From assembly GCA_002337085.1 (NCBI GenBank), contig DDFH01000007.1, forward strand, positions 248,001-312,000: DNA of 64,000 nt. The letters run 5' to 3'. Position 1 is the stretch's first letter. Each line of letters begins with the position of its first letter. The translations under genes and the position numbers were made by a program. The notes under the pieces are model-generated. The model was not told the DNA's origin. It made no database searches and worked only from the letters and a program-made list of their open reading frames with translations. Of the stretch, positions 17,310 through 26,720 are shown one piece after another. This DNA is from Hyphomonadaceae bacterium UBA1933. Its GTDB lineage: Bacteria; Pseudomonadota; Alphaproteobacteria; Caulobacterales; Aquidulcibacteraceae.

Positions 17310-17318
17310 AATAACACC

Positions 17319-18779
17319 TTATAAATTTGGTTTTGCGGTAAAATTGGCGGATTTTTCAACTACGCCCGCAACCGCGAATAATGTTTCTTCATCCAAAGCC
17401 TTACCGATGACTTGTAAACCAAGCGGAAGGCCGTTCACATCAACACCAGCAGGCACAGAAATACCCGGTAAGCCAGCAAGGTTAGTTGTAACCGTAAACA
17501 CGTCATTCAAATACATTTGAATTGGATCTGTTTGTTTTTGACCAATTGGGAATGCCGCAGATGGCGCAGTTGGCGTTAAAATCGCATCGCATTTTTCCCA
17601 AGCTTTGGTAAAGTCTTCAAGAATTCTTGCGCGAACCTTTTGTGCCTTTAAATAATACGCATCATAATAACCCGCAGAAAGCACATAAGTACCTATTAGG
17701 ATACGACGTTGCACCTCTGCACCAAATCCCGCAGCACGGGTTTTTTCATAGGTATCAATAAGGTCATTGCCATCAACCCGATTTCCAAAGCGCATACCGT
17801 CATAACGTGCAAGGTTTGAAGACGCTTCGGCAGGGGCAACAATATAATATGTTGGAAGCGCATATTTTGTGTGCGGAAGTGAAATATCAACAATCTCCGC
17901 ACCCGCTTCTTTTAGCCAATTAATACCATCTTGCCAAAGCTTTTCGATTTCTTCTGGCATACCATCAAGGCGATATTCCTTTGGAACACCAATCTTCAAA
18001 CCCTTTACACCGCGCGAAACAGCCGCAGCAAAATCAGGAACTGGAACATTTAATGAAGTTGAATCTTTTCCATCGTGCCCACACATAGATTTAAGCATGA
18101 TGGCCGTATCGGTAACGTCTTTGGCAATTGGCCCCGCCTGATCAAGAGAACTTGCAAACGCCACAATTCCCCAACGAGAACAACGTCCATAAGTTGGTTT
18201 AATACCAACAGTACCAGTAAATGACGCTGGTTGGCGAATTGAGCCACCGGTATCTGTCGCAGTTGCGGCAAGACATAAATTAGCCGAAACAGCAGATGCA
18301 GAGCCACCAGAAGAACCACCAGGCGTAAGTTTCTTTTCAATCTGCCACGGGTTTACAACTGGGCCATATGCAGAAGTTTCATTAGACGAACCCATTGCGA
18401 ATTCATCCATATTTAATTTGCCAAGCATTACCGCGCCATCACGCCACAAATTGCTTGTAACGGTTGATTCATACTCTGGTTTAAACTCACCCAAAATTTT
18501 TGAACAGGCCGCAGTACGATAACCTTTCGTTGCAAAAAGGTCTTTGATACCAAGTGGTGCGCCCTCTAAGGCACCCGCATTACCCGCTGCACGGCGTGCG
18601 TCTGAAGCCTTTGCATCTTCACGTGCTTTTTCATGCGTAACCAATGTATAGGCATTTAGTTTTGGGTTTAATGCATCAATTCTTGCAAGAAACGCATCTG
18701 TAATTTCCAAAGATGTAAAATCACCTTTGTTTAAACCGTCTAATGCCGACTTTAGAGATAATTTCGTTAAATCAGTCAT
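17319..18779 (-). CDS. gatA: Asp-tRNA(Asn)/Glu-tRNA(Gln) amidotransferase subunit A
   Basis: 486 residues, amidase-signature enzyme. The Lys of LGIKDLF, the GGSSGGSASAV run and TDTGGSIRQPASFTG supply the Ser-cisSer-Lys triad. GatA frees ammonia from glutamine and passes it to GatB. It lies between gatC (nine-base gap) and gatB. Confidence 0.98.
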   Translation of the reverse strand: MTDLTKLSLKSALDGLNKGDFTSLEITDAFLARIDALNPKLNAYTLVTHEKAREDAKASDARRAAGNAGALEGAPLGIKDLFATKGYRTAACSKILGEFKPEYESTVTSNLWRDGAVMLGKLNMDEFAMGSSNETSAYGPVVNPWQIEKKLTPGGSSGGSASAVSANLCLAATATDTGGSIRQPASFTGTVGIKPTYGRCSRWGIVAFASSLDQAGPIAKDVTDTAIMLKSMCGHDGKDSTSLNVPVPDFAAAVSRGVKGLKIGVPKEYRLDGMPEEIEKLWQDGINWLKEAGAEIVDISLPHTKYALPTYYIVAPAEASSNLARYDGMRFGNRVDGNDLIDTYEKTRAAGFGAEVQRRILIGTYVLSAGYYDAYYLKAQKVRARILEDFTKAWEKCDAILTPTAPSAAFPIGQKQTDPIQMYLNDVFTVTTNLAGLPGISVPAGVDVNGLPLGLQVIGKALDEETLFAVAGVVEKSANFTAKPNL

Positions 18780-18788
18780 ATCGCACCC

Positions 18789-19076
18789 CTATTCCACTGC
18801 CTTTGGCACGACAAAAAAGCCAGAATCGGCTTTGGGTGCATTTTTCAAAACTGCCGCCTGTTGATTGCCGTCAGAAACAACATCATCACGCATAGGCAAT
18901 ACCTGCGCAACAACAGATGTCATAGGTTCAACGCCATCAACGTTGACCTCGTTCAACATTTCAATCCAATTCAAAATGCCATTCAGTTCATCAACCATTA
19001 CCGGCACTTTTTCGTCCTGTATGGCAAGTCGTGAAAGGCGGGCGATTTTTCTTACGTCTTTTTCGCTAACCGACAT
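18789..19076 (-). CDS. gatC: Asp-tRNA(Asn)/Glu-tRNA(Gln) amidotransferase subunit C
   Basis: 95 residues with the GatC pattern VSEKDVRKIARLSRLAI, LNGILNWIEMLNEVNVDGVEPM and LPMRDDVV. It stabilises the GatA-GatB interface. First gene of the operon; the divergent GH3 gene starts 160 bases away. Confidence 0.97.
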   Translation of the reverse strand: MSVSEKDVRKIARLSRLAIQDEKVPVMVDELNGILNWIEMLNEVNVDGVEPMTSVVAQVLPMRDDVVSDGNQQAAVLKNAPKADSGFFVVPKAVE

Positions 19077-19185
19077 GATATTCCCTGTATTTAATGATTT
19101 CTCGCGTACTCCAAGCCGCAGTTTTGGGCAAGGTCTTAAGGTGTAAAATCAGTTCATAACATAATTATTGCTCTTTTAATATTGC

Positions 19186-19197
19186 GGAAACGTTTCC
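19186..19197. promoter_or_regulatory. LacI-family-type operator upstream of the GH3 gene
   Basis: A perfect 12-bp palindrome GGAAACGTTTCC with the central CpG typical of LacI/GalR operators, 40 bases upstream of the GH3 start and near a plausible TTCATA (19153) / TTTAAT (19175) promoter. Sugar-responsive repression of the glycosidase is inferred; no LacI-type gene is in the window. Confidence 0.6.
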
Positions 19198-19236
19198 ACA
19201 CCTTTATTGTCAAAGAAAACATTTAAGGGACGAAGA

Positions 19237-21510
19237 ATGACAAAACTCGAAAACAACTCGGCATTTTCTAGACGTGGTTTCTTAATGGGCGGTGTTGCCG
19301 CAACGATTTTAGCCCCTAAAGTTATTTTTGCAAAATCAAAAGAAGAAGATTTTATTGAAAATATCATTGCATCTATGACTATTGAAGAAAAGGCAGGACA
19401 GCTTAGCATTTTTGCAGATAACACCCGCTCAAATTCAATTTCGATCAACCCTGCACAAGCAAAAGTCGGCAAAGATGCATTAATTGCTCGTATTAAAAAT
19501 GGTGAAATTGGTGCATTATTCAGCGCCAAAGGTACAAAAGGCGCGCGTGAATATCAAAAAATTGCAACAACACAAACCAAAAGCAAAATCCCACTTATTT
19601 TTGGTGCAGATATTATTCATGGCTGCACTACACAATTTCCAATCCCGTTGGGTGAAAGCGCAAGCTTTGACATAGATTTATGCGAACGCACCGCAAAAAT
19701 GGCGGCATTTGAAGCCACAGCAGTTGGCATCCAATGGACTTTTGCACCAATGGTTGACGTTGCACGTGATCAAAGATGGGGTCGTGTTGCCGAAGGCTCT
19801 GGTGAAGACCCATATCTTGGGATTAAGCTCGCACAGGCACGCGTAAAAGGCTTTCAAAATGGCGGATTAAAATCTGAATATAGTGTTCTTGCGTGTCCAA
19901 AACATTTTGCCGCTTATGGTGCGGTTCAAGGCGGCATGGATTACAATACAACGGAAATGAGTGAGGCAACATTGCGCGATCTTCACTTACCGCCTTTCAA
20001 AGCGGCATTTGATGCCGGCGCACTAAGCGTAATGACATCTTTCAATGATATTTCTGGTGTTCCATCAACCGCAAACCACCATATTCTAACCGATATTTTA
20101 CGCGATGAATGGGGTTTCAAAGGACTTGTAGTCTCTGATTATACTGCCGATGACGAACTTATTCATCATGGTTATGCCGCTGATGGTCGTGACGCCGCCA
20201 AGAAATCAATTATTGCTGGTTGCGACATGTCAATGGAAAGCGGGCTTTACAATAAATACCTGCCTGATTTGGTAAAATCTGGCGAAGTCCCAATGAAAGT
20301 AGTTGATGAATCTGTTCGTCGTATTTTACATGTAAAACAGGCATTAGGGCTTTTTGAAAATCCTTATCGTTCATTGAACGAAGCACGCGAATTAAAAGAC
20401 CAGCGCACCGAAGAAGCAATCGCACTTTCACGTGAAGCAGCACGAAAATCAGCAGTTCTTTTAAAAAATGACAATAACATTCTACCACTTCCCAAATCCG
20501 GTAAAAAAATTGCACTGATTGGCCCATTTGCTTCGGATAAATATCAAACCCTTGGTACTTGGACAATTTTCCCTGATTTTGACAATGCGGTTACTTTGGA
20601 AAAAGGTTTACGCGCGCAAATATCATCACAAGATTTGATAAAAACCGCCAAGGGTTCGCATATTACTGAAACCATGGATGGCGGCATTGAAGAAGCGGTA
20701 AAAACTGCAAATTGGGCTGATGTTGTAGTGCTTTGCGTTGGGGAACCTGAAAAGTTCTCTGGTGAATCGCAATCAAGAGTCTCTATTACCATTCCCGCAC
20801 CACAACAAGCACTTGCAGAAGCAATCGCAAAAACTGGAAAACCAGTGGTGGTGGTTTTATCACATGGAAGAGCATTGGAGCTGTCGGGGGCAGTAAAAGA
20901 TGCGGATGCAATTCTATGCGCATGGTTCTTGGGATCAGAGCACGGCAATGGGTTGGCGGATTTGATATTTGGCGATTATTCACCACAAGGTCGGCTTCCT
21001 GTTTCTTTCCCGCATTTTTCGGGTCAACAGCCATATTATTATAACCACCGCATCACAGGACGCCCGCAGCAACCAGGGCAAGAAAGATTTTACAAAGCGC
21101 GCTATATCGAAACCGATAATACCGCGCTTTATAGCTTTGGCCATGGTTTAACCTATTCAGAAATTGAATATGGTAAAGTTGAATTATCATCGCCAAAAAT
21201 TGGAATGAATGAAGATTTATTCGCAAGCTGTGTTATTGCTAACAAAGGCAATCGCAAAGTCCGCGAGGTCGTGCAATTATATATTCACGATGTCGTTGCA
21301 AGCATTACCCGCCCTATTCGTGAATTAAAAGGCTTTGAGCTTGTGGAAATTGATGCAGGGCAAAACAAAAAGATAACATTCAAAATTGGCGCACCAGAAC
21401 TTGGCTTCATTCATAATGATTTGAAAAATTATCCCGAGGCTGGCAAATTCAAATTATGGATTGCCCCAAGTTCGGTTGAAGGTGAAGCGGTTGAATTTGA
21501 ACTAATTTGA
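19237..21510 (+). CDS. Glycoside hydrolase family 3 beta-glucosidase-like, Tat-exported
   Basis: 757 residues from ATG 19237, which has AAGGGA upstream. The N-terminus carries a twin-arginine signal (SRRGFLMGG, cleavage after the VIFA stretch), so it is exported folded. The GH3 N domain includes GADIIHGCTTQFPIP, RWGRVAEGSGEDPYLG, CPKHFAAYG and the nucleophile Asp in LVVSDY. The C domain has VLLKNDNNILPLP and the protein ends in a fibronectin III-like domain. The order is that of BglX: release of beta-linked glucose or related sugars from oligosaccharides in the periplasm. A LacI-type palindrome lies upstream and a terminator follows. Confidence 0.95.
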   Translation: MTKLENNSAFSRRGFLMGGVAATILAPKVIFAKSKEEDFIENIIASMTIEEKAGQLSIFADNTRSNSISINPAQAKVGKDALIARIKNGEIGALFSAKGTKGAREYQKIATTQTKSKIPLIFGADIIHGCTTQFPIPLGESASFDIDLCERTAKMAAFEATAVGIQWTFAPMVDVARDQRWGRVAEGSGEDPYLGIKLAQARVKGFQNGGLKSEYSVLACPKHFAAYGAVQGGMDYNTTEMSEATLRDLHLPPFKAAFDAGALSVMTSFNDISGVPSTANHHILTDILRDEWGFKGLVVSDYTADDELIHHGYAADGRDAAKKSIIAGCDMSMESGLYNKYLPDLVKSGEVPMKVVDESVRRILHVKQALGLFENPYRSLNEARELKDQRTEEAIALSREAARKSAVLLKNDNNILPLPKSGKKIALIGPFASDKYQTLGTWTIFPDFDNAVTLEKGLRAQISSQDLIKTAKGSHITETMDGGIEEAVKTANWADVVVLCVGEPEKFSGESQSRVSITIPAPQQALAEAIAKTGKPVVVVLSHGRALELSGAVKDADAILCAWFLGSEHGNGLADLIFGDYSPQGRLPVSFPHFSGQQPYYYNHRITGRPQQPGQERFYKARYIETDNTALYSFGHGLTYSEIEYGKVELSSPKIGMNEDLFASCVIANKGNRKVREVVQLYIHDVVASITRPIRELKGFELVEIDAGQNKKITFKIGAPELGFIHNDLKNYPEAGKFKLWIAPSSVEGEAVEFELI

Positions 21511-21517
21511 TAAATAA

Positions 21518-21661
21518 CTAGATAAAAATAAAGGCGGCTGAATTATTGTTCAAGCCGCCTTTTTTGTGTTTTATTTTTCGTGAATAAGTTTTCTTATTCT
21601 TTACCACCTGCAACCGCAAATGCGGCGAACGCAGGGATTTTGCAATTGGATTTCGTTTCAC
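21518..21661 (-). CDS. arfA: ArfA-like ribosome rescue factor (small)
   Basis: A 47-codon gene. GTG at 21659-21661 has a strong GGAGG five bases upstream; the stop TAG is at 21518-21520. The product is basic, with RNPIAKSLRSPHLR then QVVKNKKTYSRK, similar to the ArfA core (LFRQRVEKNKKGKGSYMRK in E. coli). ArfA recruits RF2 to ribosomes stalled on mRNAs lacking a stop codon. The hairpin at 21531-21566 lies inside the reading frame ahead of the stop, the layout known for arfA, where it yields a nonstop mRNA controlled by tmRNA. It follows the phosphate transporter gene on the same strand. Recognition is by motif only. Confidence 0.55.
   Translation of the reverse strand: MKRNPIAKSLRSPHLRLQVVKNKKTYSRKIKHKKGGLNNNSAAFIFI
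21531..21566. terminator. Terminator between GH3 gene and ArfA-like gene, inside the latter's frame
   Basis: AAGGCGGCTGAA, loop TTATTG, TTCAAGCCGCCTTTTTT (one bulged base). T-tracts on both strands make it work for the GH3 gene on plus and for the ArfA-like gene on minus. On the minus strand it falls before the stop codon. Confidence 0.8.
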
Positions 21662-21724
21662 TTTTGCCTCCATACATTTAAAAGCAGGTGGCATTTATCA
21701 CAAAATCTGTGAATTTTAAATGAA

Positions 21725-23500
21725 CTACTTCACAAACTGGCTAAAAATCCAATAAAGGGTTCCTGAAAGCAAAATCGCGGCCGGAAGCGTCAAAAGCCAA
21801 GCCATAAGAAGATTACGCACCGTTCCCAATTGCAAACCCGACCCGTTCGCAGTCATGGTTCCGGCAATACCTGATGAAACAACGTGTGTTGTTGAAACCG
21901 GCAATCCGAAATTATCCGCCGCCATAATAGTCGCCATTGCAGTTAGTTCCGCAGCCGCACCTTGAGCGTAAGTTAGGTGGGCTTTGCCAATGCGTTCGCC
22001 AACTGTTGTGACAATCCTGCGCCAGCCCACCATCGTTCCAAGACCAAGCGCAATCGCCACCGCAGCCTTTACCCAAATTGGAATATATTTGGTAGATTTA
22101 TCAACCATCCCTTTGAATGATTTAACATTTTCACGGTCTTCTTTAGCAAAGGTTGCAAGTTTTCCACCTTTATCAAGACGCGAAACTGTTTCAGAAACCA
22201 AATACATATCATTACGAACGTTGGTTACGGATGCAGCAGGTACATTTGACAATGAACCAGATAATTTAACCTTATACGAAATTTCGCCAATAATTGATGA
22301 AAGCGCTGGCAAGGTTTGCTGAGTATAATTTTTAGTTCTTATATAATCTGTAAGGATTGCACGAGAATTTCCATTAAATGGCGCAGTTGACATCTTATCA
22401 AGCGAGCGCTGCGTTACCTCCGCCATCGCAATAAATTGCGTTGTTTGGCTTTGTGGCATAGTGCGATTTAGGCCATAAGTGGTTGGAATTGTGCCTATTA
22501 AAATAAGCATAATTAACCCCATACCTTTTTGCCCATCATTTGAACCGTGCGCAAAAGAAACGCCGGTACAGGTCATAATCAACAAGCCGCGAATCCATAA
22601 TGGTGGTGGCTTTTTTCCCTTTGGCTCACGGAAAAGCTTACGCTTTTTAATAACCGCTTTCATTATAAGTAATAGAATTGCGGCAACACCAAATCCAACA
22701 AGTGGTGATAATAACAAAGACCAACCGATTTTGGTTGCTTGTGTCCAATCAATTCCCGATGCGCCATCGCGTCCATGCATAAGGGCATTGGCAATGCCCA
22801 CACCCATAATCGAACCAATCAAAGTATGTGAAGATGATGCAGGAAGCCCAAGCCACCAGGTTCCCAAATTCCAAATAATTGCGGCAATCAAAAGCGCGAA
22901 AACCATTGCAAAGCCCGCACCACCACCAACCTGCATAATTAATTCAACTGGTAACAAGGAAATAATACCAAATGCCACCGCACCAGATGAGAATAAAACA
23001 CCAAGGAAATTGAAAAAACCAGACCAGATAACCGCAAAATGTGGCGGCAGTGAATGGGTATAGATAACAGTTGCAACTGCGTTGGCCGTATCGTGAAAGC
23101 CGTTAACAAACTCAAAACCAAGGGCAATGAGCAAACCTATTCCTAGTAATAGATAAAGCCAGTAAGTAACCTCTGGGCCGCCAAAAATTGCCGACTTATT
23201 TATATCAGTGAAAACATTAAGCGCGGTATAAACCAACCCAAAGACAAGAAGCGTTACAAAAATAATCTGCCCGGAGCGGTTTGGTTTTGCCTCCAAAATT
23301 GCGCGAACACTTCTTAATCTTTTATCTTCCTTATTTTTTTCGTTATTCGAGACACCATAAGATTCCGGATCAGGCAAAACAATTTTTTCTTCCCCATCTT
23401 GCAACGCAGGTATTAAAACATTGCTGGAATCAATGCTTGAAGCATCTTCTGACTGAACTTCTGGCGTAAAATTCGTATCAGTCTTGTCGGTATCAGTCAT
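21725..23500 (-). CDS. Inorganic phosphate transporter, PiT family
   Basis: 591 residues from ATG 23500 (AGGGAT upstream); a longer frame to 23539 has no site. Ten or so membrane segments with the two PiT signatures GFEFVNGFHDTANAVAT and SFAHGSNDGQKGMG. It imports metal-phosphate with cation symport at the inner membrane. The cytosolic N-terminus is long and acidic, and a soluble insert of about 130 residues follows the second signature, making it longer than E. coli PitA. A PPK2 gene lies two genes upstream, suggesting a phosphate/polyphosphate neighbourhood. Confidence 0.94.
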   Translation of the reverse strand: MTDTDKTDTNFTPEVQSEDASSIDSSNVLIPALQDGEEKIVLPDPESYGVSNNEKNKEDKRLRSVRAILEAKPNRSGQIIFVTLLVFGLVYTALNVFTDINKSAIFGGPEVTYWLYLLLGIGLLIALGFEFVNGFHDTANAVATVIYTHSLPPHFAVIWSGFFNFLGVLFSSGAVAFGIISLLPVELIMQVGGGAGFAMVFALLIAAIIWNLGTWWLGLPASSSHTLIGSIMGVGIANALMHGRDGASGIDWTQATKIGWSLLLSPLVGFGVAAILLLIMKAVIKKRKLFREPKGKKPPPLWIRGLLIMTCTGVSFAHGSNDGQKGMGLIMLILIGTIPTTYGLNRTMPQSQTTQFIAMAEVTQRSLDKMSTAPFNGNSRAILTDYIRTKNYTQQTLPALSSIIGEISYKVKLSGSLSNVPAASVTNVRNDMYLVSETVSRLDKGGKLATFAKEDRENVKSFKGMVDKSTKYIPIWVKAAVAIALGLGTMVGWRRIVTTVGERIGKAHLTYAQGAAAELTAMATIMAADNFGLPVSTTHVVSSGIAGTMTANGSGLQLGTVRNLLMAWLLTLPAAILLSGTLYWIFSQFVK

Positions 23501-23600
23501 AACTATCCCTTTTTTCGAGGGCGAATATTTTAATTTCATGACACTTATATGACATTTTCATTACTTTGTGTCATAAAACTGCATATCGTTGGTTTGTTTT

Positions 23601-24125
23601 TCAGAATTTTATTTCCGCGCTTGGCATAACTTTACAAAATACAACACCAAGCACCTTGTTATAGTGCGCAATAATGTCTTTTGCAGCAATTGTTTTGGTT
23701 TCAAATGTTGTGTGTGCGTCGGATGCAACAATAATTTTATACCCCAAATCAACGCCAACTTTTACAGATGTATCAACACAAAAATCGGTTTGAATTCCGC
23801 AAATAACAAGTTCATCAATTCCTTTTGATTGAAGGTATTCATGAACATTAGTACCGCCAAAGCAAGAAATGACATCCTTTGAATAGGATTTTTCGCCATT
23901 TTCTGGTGCAATACCTTCGACAAACTCTACGCCTTCTGAATTTTCGGAAAGGTGTGGAAAGCGATTATCAATATGACGAAAAAAAATAACTTCAACACCA
24001 GCACTACGTGCGTTTTTAATTAAAAGTCTAATATTATCCAACGTTTCATTGGGTTTATAAACTTGGAAACGTTCCGAAATGAACGGGGCTTTTTGTACGT
24101 CAATTACTAAGAGTGCTTTTGTCAT
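23601..24125 (-). CDS. Isochorismatase-family cysteine hydrolase
   Basis: 174 residues from ATG 24125 (MTKALLVIDVQ), preceded by AAAGAGA; the upstream extension is hydrophobic and unlikely. The catalytic Asp lies in VIDVQ and the Cys in TDFCVDTS, with the cis-peptide-type motif CGIQTD. The family covers nicotinamidases, isochorismatases and carbamoylases; this sequence does not show which. Between PiT and PPK2 on the same strand. Confidence 0.9.
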   Translation of the reverse strand: MTKALLVIDVQKAPFISERFQVYKPNETLDNIRLLIKNARSAGVEVIFFRHIDNRFPHLSENSEGVEFVEGIAPENGEKSYSKDVISCFGGTNVHEYLQSKGIDELVICGIQTDFCVDTSVKVGVDLGYKIIVASDAHTTFETKTIAAKDIIAHYNKVLGVVFCKVMPSAEIKF

Positions 24126-24175
24126 GGTTCTCTTTGACGAAAAAAGAAATAAAATTGCAAGTGACAATAGCATTT

Positions 24176-24203
24176 AAAATAAAAACGGCGGGATACCCCG
24201 CCG
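24176..24203 (-). terminator. Terminator after ppk2
   Basis: Read on minus: CGGCGGG-GTAT-CCCGCCG then TTTTTATTTTA, six bases past the PPK2 stop codon. Confidence 0.82.
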
Positions 24204-24208
24204 CATTT

Positions 24209-25345
24209 TTAGCCATTATTAAAGCTTGCTCGCCCAACAATTAACGGGTCTGGATGTCCGATATTATTTTGTGAACGCCCTTTATACGGCAATTTATTTA
24301 AAACATAGCGCATGGTGTTAAGACGTGCACGCTTTTTACAATCTGATTTAATAACAATCCATGGGCATTCAGAAGTATCTGTATGGAAAAACATCGATTC
24401 TTTTGCAGCCGTATAATCATCCCATTTATCTAGTGATGCTTTATCAATTGGAGATAATTTCCACTGCTTTAATGGATGAATTTCGCGCTCTTTAAACCTT
24501 CTGCGCTGCTCTTCACGAGATACGCTAAACCAAAATTTAAAAAGATGAATACCGCTATTGACCAATTGACGTTCAAACTCTGGGGTTTGGCGTAAAAATT
24601 CACGGTATTCTGGCTCAGAGCAAAAACCCATAACCCGTTCAACACCAGCCCTATTGTACCATGAGCGATCCATAAGCACGATTTCACCACGTGTTGGAAG
24701 ATGTTTTACATAACGTTGAAAATACCATTGTCCTTTTTCTTCATCGGTAGGCTTTTCAAGCGCCACAGTTCGCGCTCCACGGGGATTAAGGTGTTCCATA
24801 AAGCGTTTTATCGTTCCACCTTTACCAGCGGCATCACGCCCTTCAAAAACAATAACTACTTTTTGACCGGTTTCTTTTACCCACGCCTGAAGCTTTAGAA
24901 GCTCAACTTGTAGCTTATATTTTTGCTTCTCATAATTCTTGCGAAGCATACGGTTTTTATATGGATAAACCGCGTTGCGCCAATCATCGACCAAATCATC
25001 ATCAGGGCTTTTTGGAATACCACGCTCTAGTTTATCCCATTTCAAAAGATTAGCACGGATTGCCATGGCATCATCTTCCGACGCGCCTTTTAAAATTGCC
25101 TCAATCGCTTTTAGAGCACCATCCGAGTCTGTCGGTTTCGGTTTAGCGTGACTAACAATATCCTGTGTTGCTGCAAGTTTAGCATCAACAGCCGCGTCAA
25201 TGCTCTGTGTAACTGCGCTTTCTTCAACAGCTTTTTCGGTAACATCATCTTTTGCAACGTGTTTTACGGCACTTGTGCGTCCAGTCACTGTATTAGTGCG
25301 TGTTCTAGTGGCATTTGGCTTGGTTTTTGTGGTAGTTGCAACCAT
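24209..25345 (-). CDS. ppk2: Polyphosphate kinase 2 family protein
   Basis: 378 residues. A disordered Thr/Lys/Ala-rich N-terminus of ~90 residues precedes the PPK2 domain: Walker A FEGRDAAGKGGT, the lid LNPRGARTVAL, Walker B VLMDRSWYNRAGVERVMGF and the C-terminal WKLSPID...KWDDY. PPK2 enzymes transfer phosphate between polyphosphate and nucleotides, usually making GTP or ATP. Likely ends at the hairpin at 24176. Confidence 0.95.
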   Translation of the reverse strand: MVATTTKTKPNATRTRTNTVTGRTSAVKHVAKDDVTEKAVEESAVTQSIDAAVDAKLAATQDIVSHAKPKPTDSDGALKAIEAILKGASEDDAMAIRANLLKWDKLERGIPKSPDDDLVDDWRNAVYPYKNRMLRKNYEKQKYKLQVELLKLQAWVKETGQKVVIVFEGRDAAGKGGTIKRFMEHLNPRGARTVALEKPTDEEKGQWYFQRYVKHLPTRGEIVLMDRSWYNRAGVERVMGFCSEPEYREFLRQTPEFERQLVNSGIHLFKFWFSVSREEQRRRFKEREIHPLKQWKLSPIDKASLDKWDDYTAAKESMFFHTDTSECPWIVIKSDCKKRARLNTMRYVLNKLPYKGRSQNNIGHPDPLIVGRASFNNG

Positions 25346-25447
25346 GTATTAATCCTTATTTTTTGGCGTTCATAATGGGAAAAACATATCACATTATGAA
25401 CTATATATCCCGCCGAATTTTGAGACAAATTGTAGCACTGGGGCAAA

Positions 25448-26659
25448 ATGTCGCGTAATATCTTAAAACTATCTGAAACCATTAAAGTTTTTGACGCAAT
25501 CATAATCGGTGCGGGTGCTGCCGGTCTGTTTTGCGCTGGGCAACTTCGGCAAAAAGGTAAAAAAGCCCTTGTGCTTGAAGCATCTGAGAAGATTGGCACA
25601 AAAATATTAATATCAGGTGGAGGAAGATGTAATTTCACCAATTTGGAGGTTTCTTATAAAAACTTTCATGGCAAAAACCCACAATTTGCACGTTCGGCAT
25701 TATTACAATTCACAAATTTTAATTTTATCGAAATGGTGAAAAACGCAAATATCCCATATGTTGAAAAGACATTAGGGCAATTATTTGTTGATCGCCAGGG
25801 TGGGGCAAATAATATCTTACAAATGCTTATTGAAGCATGCAGAGGCATAAAAATTAAAACTGGCGTTGAAATTAAATCAATTGAAAAAGATGAACATTTC
25901 AAAATAATAACGCCAGAAGGCGAATATCTTGCCAAGAATATCGTCATTGCTACTGGCGGTAAATCAATACCAAAAATTGGTGCAACTGGCTTTGCTTATG
26001 ATATAGCTAAGCAATTTGATATAAATATTGTTGAGCCCAATGCCGCCCTCGTCCCGCTAGTATTTAGTGGTCAAAAATATGATTGGATTAAATCACTTAG
26101 TGGCGTTTCTTGTGAAGCAATTGTTTCATGTAAATCAGCGTCATTTAAAGAAGCAATTCTTTTTACCCATAAAGGAATGTCTGGCCCCGCAATATTACAA
26201 ATTTCATCTTATATAAATCAGGGTGAAGAAATATATATTGATTTTACCGCAGGGCAGGATTTTGAAAAGAAATTTCTATCCATCAAACAAAAACACCCAA
26301 ATCAAAGTTTTATAACCACCCTCTCCTCACTATTACCTGGCCGACTTGCCAAAGAATTGGCAGGGGATTTGGCCGAACGAAAACTACACAGCCTTAGAAA
26401 CAATGAAATCACTGATTTTTTAGCAAAAATCAAAGCATTCCAACTTACGCCCGCTGGTAATGAAGGTTATTATAAGGCTGAAGTTACCAAAGGCGGCATT
26501 GATACCGATGAATTGAACCAAAAAACCATGGAAAGCAAAAAGGTTTCTGGTCTTTACTTCATTGGTGAATGTATCGACATCACCGGCTGGCTTGGCGGTT
26601 ATAATTTCCAATGGGCATGGTCGAGTGCGTGGGCATGTGCAAATGCTATGGTTGAATAA
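25448..26659 (+). CDS. HI0933-family FAD-dependent oxidoreductase (YhiN type)
   Basis: 403 residues. Rossmann motif IIIGAGAAGLFCAGQL at the N-terminus, then ISGGGRCNFTNL, VIATGGKSIPKIGATG and the C-terminal FIGECIDITGWLGGYNFQWAWSSG-like block (here SSAWACANA). The family is a flavoprotein of unsettled reaction. GGGG lies just upstream of the ATG. It converges with gor across a 505-base gap. Confidence 0.92.
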   Translation: MSRNILKLSETIKVFDAIIIGAGAAGLFCAGQLRQKGKKALVLEASEKIGTKILISGGGRCNFTNLEVSYKNFHGKNPQFARSALLQFTNFNFIEMVKNANIPYVEKTLGQLFVDRQGGANNILQMLIEACRGIKIKTGVEIKSIEKDEHFKIITPEGEYLAKNIVIATGGKSIPKIGATGFAYDIAKQFDINIVEPNAALVPLVFSGQKYDWIKSLSGVSCEAIVSCKSASFKEAILFTHKGMSGPAILQISSYINQGEEIYIDFTAGQDFEKKFLSIKQKHPNQSFITTLSSLLPGRLAKELAGDLAERKLHSLRNNEITDFLAKIKAFQLTPAGNEGYYKAEVTKGGIDTDELNQKTMESKKVSGLYFIGECIDITGWLGGYNFQWAWSSAWACANAMVE

Positions 26660-26700
26660 ATCTAAAAACCTAATAAACTCGGTTGAAAAAATCTGCTGTA

Positions 26701-26720
26701 AAATGCTATCAAATGCTATC
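26701..26720. repeat. 10-bp tandem duplication
   Basis: AAATGCTATC occurs twice head to tail. Confidence 0.8.
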
